Shown here: positions 1 to 5,456 of the stretch, piece after piece
Position numbering within the stretch: the first letter of the stretch is position 1
Layout: every line of letters starts with the position of its first letter
Assembly (NCBI GenBank): GCA_022848825.1
Contig: JAJISH010000098.1
Coordinates: 1-7,941, forward strand
Reading direction: 5' to 3'
Length of the DNA: 7,941 bases
From: Thermoplasmatota archaeon
GTDB taxonomy: Archaea; Thermoplasmatota; Thermoplasmata; RBG-16-68-12; JAGMCJ01
Translations under genes and position numbers: made by a program
The notes under the pieces: generated by a model
What the model was told of the DNA's origin: nothing
The model's database searches: none
Seen by the model: the letters and a program-made list of their open reading frames with translations, nothing else

Positions 1-242
1 CGGGTAGGACTGCCGCAAACGGAGCAGAGGAAGGGGCCATGGTCCTGAAGGTACCGGCTCCTGAAGAACTCCCTCAACTCGGTCGCAGGTCCCAATCCAA
101 TACCAGCGGCCCTAGCGATGTCCTCGATGTTCGCGGAGACCAACGAGTCGAGTGAGGAGAACCCCGCGGAGACCAGCCTCCGAGCCCTTTCCCTTCCCAC
201 ACCCGGTATCTCGGAGAGGAGGTCCAGGAAGCCACCTTCCAT
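1..242 (-). CDS. Helix-hairpin-helix / zinc-ribbon protein (5' part only)
   Basis: The first 80 codons of a minus-strand gene are visible; the rest lies beyond the left edge. Residues 10-27 contain a classic helix-hairpin-helix signature (IPGVG at 12-16, then a basic helix RERARRLVSAGF). A second hairpin, AGIGLG at 46-51, follows the usual spacing, so this is a tandem HhH DNA-binding module of the kind seen in many DNA-repair and RNA-polymerase-associated proteins. A CxxC knuckle (C73, C76) then begins what looks like a zinc ribbon. The ATG at 242 is chosen because a strong Shine-Dalgarno GGAGGTG lies 5 nt upstream (248-254) and because the stop of the preceding small frame overlaps it as TGATG. 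By inference it is a nucleic-acid-binding protein. The exact function cannot be told without the C-terminal part. Confidence 0.8.
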   Translation of the reverse strand, partial: MEGGFLDLLSEIPGVGRERARRLVSAGFSSLDSLVSANIEDIARAAGIGLGPATELREFFRSRYLQDHGPFLCSVCGSPT

Positions 243-433
243 CAGGACACCTCCGGGTGTTGCTTCATCCCTTCCGCGGCCTGGATAGGCAGGCTCTCGG
301 AGGTCTTCTCGGCCTTGACCTGTGTCAGAGAGGCGGACTCTTCGCAGCTCTCGCATCGGCTTGGTATGCTTCCTGCTGCTGTGCTAGAGAGAGCACTCCC
401 GACACCGAGGTCGCTATTCACACTGACGAACAT
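242..433 (-). CDS. Possible small CxxC protein, 63 aa, coupled to the HhH gene
   Basis: I do not recognise this 63-codon minus-strand frame. It starts at ATG 433 with GGAG 8 nt upstream (442-445) and ends in a TGA sharing its last base with the ATG of the HhH gene, an arrangement typical of translational coupling. The product contains one CxxC (C27, C30), followed by a polar stretch rich in Glu, Lys and Ser, and has no membrane segment. Codon choice in its second half (GAG, AAG, ACC, GTC, CTG) resembles the real genes of the window. The frame stays open upstream to about 490, but no ATG, GTG or TTG precedes 433. It could be a true small zinc-binding protein or only the leader of the downstream gene. 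The N-terminal 25 residues look low-complexity and are the weakest part. Confidence 0.45.
   Translation of the reverse strand: MFVSVNSDLGVGSALSSTAAGSIPSRCESCEESASLTQVKAEKTSESLPIQAAEGMKQHPEVS
248..254 (-). promoter_or_regulatory. Shine-Dalgarno site of the HhH gene
   Basis: GGAGGTG on the minus strand, 5 nt before the ATG at 242. It is a near-perfect complement of the archaeal 16S 3' end and lies inside the last codons of the 63-aa frame. It fixes the start of the HhH gene. Confidence 0.75.
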
Positions 434-650
434 GGATCGTGCTCCAGTTCCTTTACCGAATCTTGCGTGGTCTAACTTCCGCGAGGTGACTCAATCCCAA
501 GGTCAGCCCTATCTAGGGGACACAGATGGGAACTCCACAAGCACCAATGCGGCCAGAGGAGGTTCGACCCTCAGCTCCAGGCCCTTGGTCGTGCTGGCAT
601 GCCACCTATCGCTTGCGACCTCACGAAAACATAAGAAGAGTGTAGTTTCC

Positions 651-668
651 ATTATCCAGGCTGATAAT
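651..668. promoter_or_regulatory. 18-bp perfect dyad, candidate operator
   Basis: ATTATC, a 6-bp spacer CAGGCT, then GATAAT, the exact reverse complement of the left arm. The AT-rich arms stand out from the GC-rich surroundings. The centre is about 130 bp upstream of the binding-protein start and about 225 bp upstream of the 63-aa frame on the other strand. A dyad of this size would suit a dimeric winged-helix or Lrp-like regulator, or a weak hairpin in RNA. The regulatory role is inference. Confidence 0.35.
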
Positions 669-741
669 AGCTCGGTCTGGGGAGATGGATGAGAGTGGAT
701 GGGTGGCCAGGAACCGTCCACAAAGGGCTGCACCAATAACC

Positions 742-788
742 TTATTTCTGACCACATCCTACGAAGTACTGAGGGCTGTGTGAGGGAA
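742..788 (+). promoter_or_regulatory. Putative promoter and ribosome-binding site of the binding-protein gene
   Basis: A TATA-like TTATTT at 742-747 would place transcription start near 770 using the usual archaeal spacing of about 26 bp. A GAGG-type Shine-Dalgarno (TGAGGG, about 781-786) then lies a few bases ahead of the ATG at 790. The TATA match is weak, and the ribosome-binding site is the more reliable half. Confidence 0.35.
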
Positions 789-789
789 C

Positions 790-3615
790 ATGGTGAAGGC
801 GACGAGCAGGCTGTCTGCATTTGTGATTACCGCGATCCTGCTCCTCGTGAGCTCCAACCTTCTTGTTTTGGACGGGCAGTCCGAGACCAGACAGGACATC
901 ACTCTCAAGGTGGCGGTCAAGGCCGACATGGCCACGAGCAACATCCTGGCTGCAGATGACGTCTGGACACGAGGGGCGCTCTTCCCTGTCTACATGACCG
1001 TAGGGGTGCTCTCCCCCGACTTCAGTGAGATCTGCCCCTACGTTCTGAAGGGGGTCGATGCTGACGACAGCGGAGTGCTTGACCCCGATGAGTACGGCGT
1101 ATTCACGAAGGAAGACGGTCTCGACCCTCGCGCGGTGACCGCATACTACGATCTGAATGGTATGCACTTCCACGACGGCGTGCAGGCCACGAAGGAGGAC
1201 CTGCTCTTCAGCTACCATGTGGAGGCCCTTCTTCGGGCGGGGGACGTGTTCGGGAACTCGCTGGACGTATTGAAGGACGAGAGTAACCAAGATGCAACGA
1301 ACTACACATCCGATAGATGGCTTTGGGTGTATCCTGTCAGCGACGTCTGGAACGAGAGTGTGCCCGTTGGTCAGAACGATGACCTGACCTTCGCACTCCA
1401 TTTCGAACTCCAGTCAGACTACTTCGGCTTTGTGGACTACACGCTGAGCCGTCTCAGATTGTATCCACGTTACCTGTGGGAGGGCACGGGGAAACACTGC
1501 CTGGTGGCCCAGAACGGCGTCTGTTCCGAGTGGGAGGTCGACATCCATGAGGATTTCGGGCGGGCGTATGATCCAGCGACAGAGAACGGCGTGCCCGCCA
1601 GCAGCATCGACGCCTTCAACATGACCGGGGCGCGGTCGTGGGTTCCTGAGGACAGACACATCGTCGGGACCGGCCCCTTTGAGTTCGTCGAGTGGGTTGA
1701 GGGCTCCACCGTGAGGCTGGACAGGTATGAGGACTTCCACACCAACGTAGCGGACAAGGACGGCGACACCTACCTGCGCAAGCCGTACGTAGAGAGCGTC
1801 CTCTTCAAGATCTACAAAACGGTTCACTCCGCCGTGTTCGCGCTCCAGGCGGGGGAGGTTGACATAACCTCCATGGTCTCGATACCTCCAGTGTTCGTCG
1901 TTCATCTTATGAGGGACCCCAATATCGATGTGAGGACAACACCCAGCAAGGGTCCCTTCTATCTTGGGTACAATATGCGCAGGTTGCCGTTCGGCTATCC
2001 TAACAATGACCCGTCGCAAGGGGATGATGGATACCATCTCAGGAAGGCAATCGGTCATGCCATCGACAAGAGGAGACTCGTGACAACTCTGCTCCAGAAC
2101 TTCGGAGTTGCCGGTAATCAGCCGGTCAGTCCCGCAAGCACCAAGTGGTACAACGTGTCAGTTCCCAGGCACACTTACGATCTCGACCTGGCGGGGCAGA
2201 TTCTGGACGACCACTACACGATTGGCGGATTCGGCCTGGGCTGGTCGGATGGTTATAGGAATCTGCCGGGAATTGGGAATGACGAGATCGAAATCATAAC
2301 GTATCAGACGGACTTCGAAATGCGTTGCCATACCTCAACCAAGATGATTGCATCAGACATGAGTAAGATTGGCCTCAACGTGAACGTGAAACTGCTTGCC
2401 CACGGAGATGTCGCTCAGAGAGTTGCAGACAGAACCGTGCAGATGTGGCTGCTCCCTGAGGAGATAAACTCTGAGCCCCCGGATTATTTCTACGAGCTAT
2501 TCTATTCCGGGAAGGCCCGCGACGGCAGAAACTATGCGGGCTTTCAGAATGAGGCCTTCGACCAGCTGGTCCTTCAGGCGAGGAGCGAGTACAACGTATC
2601 CGAGCAGACGAGACTTATCAAAGAGGCCTCTGGCCTGCTCGCGGACGCGCTCCCGATCGATGTGCTCTTCTACTGGACGAACATCGAGGCGAACCGGCGC
2701 GACAGGTTCATCAACTGGACGGCGGGCTTGACGGGTTCCCACATACGAGAATCGTTCTGGACGCTGCTTGGGATCCATCCTCCGTTCGTGGAGGACATGA
2801 GCGTCACCATCACCGCTCCGTCTGCAATGGAGGCCATGTCCGCGAAGATGTTCCGGGTCCGCGTGCAGGACTTCTACGGCGTTCTCTCGGATGTCAGGGT
2901 GGACATTTGCATTAGCGCGTTTATCCCATGGCGGTCTGGCAACATCACGCTGGGCGAAAAGAGAGGTCTGTGCGTATCAGGCATGACGGATATCAGCGGA
3001 GCCATCGCTGCTGTGTACGAAGCACCTGACATGGGCGACCTGGAGAAGCTGACGGTGGCAATCACCGCGGACGCGAAATCCGGATACAGGATCTCCAAGA
3101 CAGCAATGGCGTACATCACCATCTTCCCGAGGGAGAAGCAGTTCCTTTCAGTCAAAACACAGATGGAAGCGGGGGACGTCGTGCCGATAGGCTACTCACT
3201 GCCACTGAGAGTGGAGGTCACCGACCAGAAGGGGGTGCATCTAGATGGTGTGACGGTCAACCTCACTTGCTTTCCAGAGGGACTGGTTCTTGAGCCGAGC
3301 ACGGGAACGACGGTGGGCGGCTTCATCAAGGGAGTCATTGTCGAATCGCCTTCAGTGATCGGAGAAGGACTCGATTACCTCAGGTTCAACATCATTGCGA
3401 ACGTCGAGCTGGAGGAATATGAGTCGGCCATGGGAATGGCTGAGATCGTCGTCGTCGAACTCTCTCCTGCTCAAGACCCTCCCCTGTCGGGAGTGGTCTC
3501 CTCGGACCTATCGTTGCTGCTCATCGTGGTCCTCGTGTCCACCATAGTCATTCTCGGACTGATTCGGCTGGTAAGAGGCTCGCCGTCAGACCCTCGGAAA
3601 GGACGGAAGAAGTAG
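790..3615 (+). CDS. Membrane-anchored family 5 ABC-type solute-binding protein (peptide/nickel type), 941 aa
   Basis: Extracytoplasmic receptor that should deliver oligopeptides or similar ligands to an ABC importer. A Sec signal peptide covers residues 1-29 (basic start, hydrophobic core 10-27); no lipobox is seen. The family 5 binding fold spans about 36-660, with FHDG at 127-130, GTGPFEFVEWVEG at 293-305, LQAGEVDI at 352-359 and LRKAIGHAIDKRRLV at 417-431. Two probable beta-sandwich domains follow (about 668-778 and 786-890), then a transmembrane helix (about 906-928) and a basic tail ending KGRKK. Family members usually have 500-600 residues, so the C-terminal third is an extension. An EF-hand-like loop sits at 90-101, C237 and C245 could form a disulfide, and eight N-x-S/T sequons fit a glycosylated surface protein. 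The ATG at 790 is preceded by TGAGGG. No permease or ATPase is adjacent. The exact ligand is unknown. Confidence 0.9.
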   Translation: MVKATSRLSAFVITAILLLVSSNLLVLDGQSETRQDITLKVAVKADMATSNILAADDVWTRGALFPVYMTVGVLSPDFSEICPYVLKGVDADDSGVLDPDEYGVFTKEDGLDPRAVTAYYDLNGMHFHDGVQATKEDLLFSYHVEALLRAGDVFGNSLDVLKDESNQDATNYTSDRWLWVYPVSDVWNESVPVGQNDDLTFALHFELQSDYFGFVDYTLSRLRLYPRYLWEGTGKHCLVAQNGVCSEWEVDIHEDFGRAYDPATENGVPASSIDAFNMTGARSWVPEDRHIVGTGPFEFVEWVEGSTVRLDRYEDFHTNVADKDGDTYLRKPYVESVLFKIYKTVHSAVFALQAGEVDITSMVSIPPVFVVHLMRDPNIDVRTTPSKGPFYLGYNMRRLPFGYPNNDPSQGDDGYHLRKAIGHAIDKRRLVTTLLQNFGVAGNQPVSPASTKWYNVSVPRHTYDLDLAGQILDDHYTIGGFGLGWSDGYRNLPGIGNDEIEIITYQTDFEMRCHTSTKMIASDMSKIGLNVNVKLLAHGDVAQRVADRTVQMWLLPEEINSEPPDYFYELFYSGKARDGRNYAGFQNEAFDQLVLQARSEYNVSEQTRLIKEASGLLADALPIDVLFYWTNIEANRRDRFINWTAGLTGSHIRESFWTLLGIHPPFVEDMSVTITAPSAMEAMSAKMFRVRVQDFYGVLSDVRVDICISAFIPWRSGNITLGEKRGLCVSGMTDISGAIAAVYEAPDMGDLEKLTVAITADAKSGYRISKTAMAYITIFPREKQFLSVKTQMEAGDVVPIGYSLPLRVEVTDQKGVHLDGVTVNLTCFPEGLVLEPSTGTTVGGFIKGVIVESPSVIGEGLDYLRFNIIANVELEEYESAMGMAEIVVVELSPAQDPPLSGVVSSDLSLLLIVVLVSTIVILGLIRLVRGSPSDPRKGRKK
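1057..1092 (+). other. EF-hand-like calcium loop in the binding protein
   Basis: Residues 90-101 read DADDSGVLDPDE. They match the 12-residue EF-hand consensus at every key place: Asp at 1 and 3, Ser at 5, Gly at 6, Leu at 8, Asp at 9 and Glu at 12. The loop lies before the conserved FHDG strand of the binding fold, so it appears to be an insertion on the surface of lobe I. Calcium binding is inferred. Confidence 0.6.
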
Positions 3616-3730
3616 GCGGTTGATGGCTCCACTTCGCCCCTCGTCCCATTGTCGACGATGCTCTCGGCAGTGACCGTTCTGACCCTCGATGTACCCTGAA
3701 TCCGTTCACCCGTGACAAATCATAGGCATA

Positions 3731-3800
3731 TCCTAAGCTCCGCCTAGGGTTCTCCCTAGCTCCTCCTAAGGTTTCCCTAAGGTCCCGCCTAGGTTTCCTG
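3731..3800. repeat. 11-bp phased CCTAAGG-type repeats (about 6 copies)
   Basis: CCTA cores begin at 3732, 3743, 3755, 3765, 3776 and 3788, giving spacings of 11, 12, 10, 11 and 12. Each is followed by A/G then G, so the unit is roughly CCTARGGTTYC. Three copies contain CCTAGG or CCTAGC and three CCTAAG. A partial CCTG follows at 3797. The one-base jitter around 11 bp indicates a degenerate but phased array. Confidence 0.75.
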
Positions 3801-3803
3801 TGA

Positions 3804-3848
3804 CATACGATAGACCTACGATAGACCTACGATAGACCTACCATAGAC
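3804..3848. repeat. Perfect 11-bp tandem repeat TACGATAGACC (nearly 4 copies)
   Basis: TACGATAGACC occurs three times without change at 3806, 3817 and 3828, followed by a fourth copy at 3839 (TACCATAGAC) with one substitution. The unit contains CCTA at its junction (3815, 3826, 3837), linking it to the CCTARGG copies on its left, though the phase shifts by about half a unit between the two blocks. Near-identity indicates recent expansion by slippage or unequal exchange. Confidence 0.92.
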
Positions 3849-3849
3849 A

Positions 3850-3915
3850 TCCTTGCCGAATCCTTGATTCTTCTCGCAGGATTCCTGTCGGATCCTCCCT
3901 GTTCTCCGAGTCTCC
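3850..3915. repeat. Degenerate 11-bp TCCTTG-type repeats
   Basis: Taking units of 11 from 3850, five of the six begin with T or C followed by a CCT/CTC-like core: TCCTTGCCGAA at 3850, TCCTTGATTCT at 3861, TCTCGCAGGAT at 3872, TCCTGTCGGAT at 3883 and CCTCCCTGTTC at 3894. Similarity is low and this block would not be called on its own. It is reported because its period matches the blocks on both sides. Confidence 0.45.
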
Positions 3916-3948
3916 GAGCACCGCGTTTCTTTCCCTACTTAAATGTAT
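3916..3948. promoter_or_regulatory. Array spacer with TATA-like TTAAATG
   Basis: The 11-bp pattern breaks for about 33 bp. The spacer contains CTTAAATG at 3938-3945, the most AT-rich octamer of the region and a possible archaeal TATA box in either direction. A plus-strand start would fall near 3967 and give serS a leader of about 175 nt carrying the CTCCG repeats. A minus-strand start would transcribe the left-hand repeats. No evidence in the sequence decides between these. Confidence 0.3.
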
Positions 3949-4047
3949 GCCTCCGCTCGTTCTCCGTTCTTTCTCCTATGTCTCACTAGGGATCCTCCGT
4001 TTCTCCTCCGTAACTGCTCCGTACCCACTCCGCTTCAACTCTGCTTG
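3949..4047. repeat. Nine 11-bp CTCCG-type repeats in strict phase
   Basis: CTCCG or a close variant recurs exactly every 11 bp at 3951, 3962, 3973 (CTCCT), 3984 (CACTA, poor), 3995, 4006, 4017, 4028 and 4039 (CTCTG). Bases after the core are often TT or TA, giving a unit close to YYCTCCGTTYC. Six of nine cores are identical and there is no indel across 99 bp. Exact phasing despite drift between the cores suggests selection on spacing, or a decayed minisatellite without indels. Confidence 0.8.
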
Positions 4048-4103
4048 GGAGCCCTTGACAAATGACACCTAGCGTTTCGGCGCCCACGCCTCCTCCCGCC
4101 CGC

Positions 4104-4118
4104 CAAAAAGCATTAAAC
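4104..4118 (+). promoter_or_regulatory. serS core promoter (TATA-like), probable leaderless start
   Basis: An A-rich BRE-like stretch (4105-4109) runs into CATTAAAC at 4111-4118. Its centre is about 29 bp before the ATG at 4144, the spacing at which archaeal transcription begins on or next to the start codon. No Shine-Dalgarno precedes 4144, which agrees with a leaderless mRNA. Confidence 0.5.
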
Positions 4119-4143
4119 CAACCGCCCGCATGTGGTCAACCGA

Positions 4144-5430
4144 ATGTTGGACATCAGGCAGATCCGAGAGAACCCTGAGACAGTCAGAGACAACCTGGCC
4201 AAGCGGAGAGACGAGGAGAAGCTGAAGCTTCTCGAGAGAGTCATCTCCATGGACAAGGAGTGGAGGCAGGTCGTCGAAGAGGCGAACAAGCTCAAGCACG
4301 AAAGGAACGTCGTCTCGAAGAGGATCTCGGAGCTGAAGAGGGAGGGCAAGGACGCCGCCGCTGAGCTGCAGCGCGCCTCCGAGCTTCCGAAGGAGCTGGA
4401 GAAGCTGGAGGAGAAGCGCAAGGAGCTGGAAGCCAGCGTCAGGCAGGGCCTCATGCGGCTGCCCAACATCCTTCACGAGTCCGTGCCCGTCGGCGCGGAC
4501 GACAGCGACAACCTCGAGGTCAGCAAGTGGGGCGACATCTCCGCGAAGGACTTCGAACCGAAGAGCCACGGCGAACTGCTGGAATCGCTAGGCATGGCGG
4601 ACTTCGAGCGGGCGCGCAAGGTCGCCGGCGCGGGCTTCCTCTACATGATGGGGCCGCTAGTCCAGATGGACCAGGCGCTCATCAACTTCGCGCTCGACCT
4701 GCTAATCGAGCGGGGATACACTCCGGTCGAGCCGCCGTTCATGATCAGGCGGGAGCCCTACGAAGGTGTAACCGACCTCGAGGACTTCGAATCGGTCATG
4801 TACAAGATCGAGGACGAGGACCTCTACCTCATCGCCACGTCGGAGCACCCGATAGCGGCGATGTACCAGGGCGAGATCTTGGACGAGGACACGCTCCCGC
4901 TCAAGTACGCGGGGTTCAGCACCAACTTCAGGCGGGAGATCGGGTCCCGCGGCGTGGACACCCGGGGTCTCTTCCGCATGCACCAGTTCAACAAAGTCGA
5001 ACAGTTCATCTTCTCCACCCCCGAGGACTCGTGGACGTACCACGAGGAGCTGCTGAAGAACGCCGAGGACCTGCACCAGATGCTGGGGATACCGTACCGC
5101 GTGGTGAACGACTGCACGGGGGACATCGGCACGGTCGCGGCCAAGAAATACGACATCGAGGCCTGGTCGCCCCGCCAGAAGAAATACGTCGAGGTCGTCT
5201 CCTGCTCCAACTGCACGGACTACCAGGCCCGCCGGTTGCGCATCCGAGTCGGCAAGGTGGGCGGGGAGAAGCGGGTCCTGCACACGCTCAACAGCACCGC
5301 TCTCGCGACGTCCAGAACGCTCGTCGCCATACTCGAGAACAACCAGACCGCGGACGGGTCCGTCACTGTCCCAAAGGCCCTCAGACCCTACATGAAGGGG
5401 ATGGAGGTCATCACGGCGAAAACTCAATAA
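4144..5430 (+). CDS. serS: Seryl-tRNA synthetase (common bacterial/eukaryal-type class II enzyme), 428 aa
   Basis: Charges tRNA-Ser (and the Sec tRNA where present) with serine using ATP, in the cytoplasm. The N-terminal long antiparallel coiled coil that grips the tRNA variable arm covers about residues 20-105 and is rich in Lys and Glu. The class II core follows: motif 1 around 175-203, the serine-recognition T-x-E (TSEH, 232-235), motif 2 at about 261-286 with FRREIG and GLFRMHQFNKVE, and motif 3 at about 382-401 with LNSTALATSRTLVAILENN. Length matches the family. ATG 4144 is chosen over GTG 4132 because family proteins begin MLDI-x-x-IREN and the TATA-like box suits 4144. This is the standard form, not the rare methanogen-type SerRS. 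It heads a plus-strand cluster with purB 22 nt downstream. Third-position G+C is high (51 of the first 60 codons). Confidence 0.96.
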   Translation: MLDIRQIRENPETVRDNLAKRRDEEKLKLLERVISMDKEWRQVVEEANKLKHERNVVSKRISELKREGKDAAAELQRASELPKELEKLEEKRKELEASVRQGLMRLPNILHESVPVGADDSDNLEVSKWGDISAKDFEPKSHGELLESLGMADFERARKVAGAGFLYMMGPLVQMDQALINFALDLLIERGYTPVEPPFMIRREPYEGVTDLEDFESVMYKIEDEDLYLIATSEHPIAAMYQGEILDEDTLPLKYAGFSTNFRREIGSRGVDTRGLFRMHQFNKVEQFIFSTPEDSWTYHEELLKNAEDLHQMLGIPYRVVNDCTGDIGTVAAKKYDIEAWSPRQKKYVEVVSCSNCTDYQARRLRIRVGKVGGEKRVLHTLNSTALATSRTLVAILENNQTADGSVTVPKALRPYMKGMEVITAKTQ

Positions 5431-5441
5431 GCCGAGCGGGT

Positions 5442-5456
5442 ATGACCACCTGGTGA
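5442..5456 (+). other. Mini-ORF (ATG ACC ACC TGG TGA) overlapping the purB start
   Basis: A four-codon frame starts 11 nt after the serS stop; its TGA (5454-5456) overlaps the GTG start of purB (5453-5455) as GTGA. It could allow termination-reinitiation onto purB, which otherwise has only a weak ribosome-binding site, or it may be chance. Confidence 0.25.

Larger units (their letters stand above)
434..789. other. Divergent intergenic region between the HhH pair and the binding-protein gene
   Basis: This 356-bp stretch separates minus-strand and plus-strand genes and should hold both promoters. I see no convincing coding frame in it: open frames on both strands show neither family resemblance nor the window's codon preference. 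It holds two inverted repeats: ATTATC-6-GATAAT at 651-668 and CCCTA-2-TAGGG at 507-518. A weak TATA-like TTATTT lies at 742-747, about 43-48 nt before the ATG at 790. No RNA gene was recognised. Confidence 0.6.
3616..4143. other. 528-bp non-coding region between the binding-protein gene and serS
   Basis: No credible coding frame is present on either strand. The first 115 bp (3616-3730) are featureless. Positions 3731-4047 carry degenerate repeats of about 11 bp in four sub-families, listed separately, with a spacer near 3916-3948. TGACAAAT occurs on both sides of the array (3713-3720 and 4056-4063). GGATCCTCC occurs twice exactly 100 bp apart (3890 and 3990). The plus strand is strongly pyrimidine-rich, the opposite of the purine-rich coding strand of serS. 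The serS promoter occupies the right end. Confidence 0.75.

Noticed and set aside
555..580. A tRNA T-arm-like GGTTCGACCC
   Set aside because: The loop resembles a T-loop but the flanking bases do not form a 5-bp stem, and no D-arm, anticodon arm or acceptor stem can be assembled around it.
315..692. A 125-codon plus-strand frame across the left intergenic region
   Set aside because: No ribosome-binding site or recognisable motif. It lies antisense to the better-supported 63-codon frame.
509..820. A 103-codon minus-strand frame in the divergent region
   Set aside because: It overlaps the start of the binding-protein gene, lacks a good ribosome-binding site and shows no family resemblance or matching codon preference.
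742..1401. A 219-codon open frame on the minus strand inside the binding-protein gene
   Set aside because: It is fully antisense to a gene with clear family motifs and has no recognisable domain. Long antisense frames are expected in GC-rich coding DNA.
3731..4047. The repeat array as a CRISPR or as a chromosomal origin
   Set aside because: Units are 11 bp with no unique spacers, so it is not a CRISPR. No Orc1/Cdc6 gene, ORB-type box or AT-rich unwinding element is visible, so an origin is not supported.
4132..4143. GTG at 4132 as the serS start
   Set aside because: It would add MVNR before the conserved MLDI start; family alignment and the TATA spacing favour ATG 4144.
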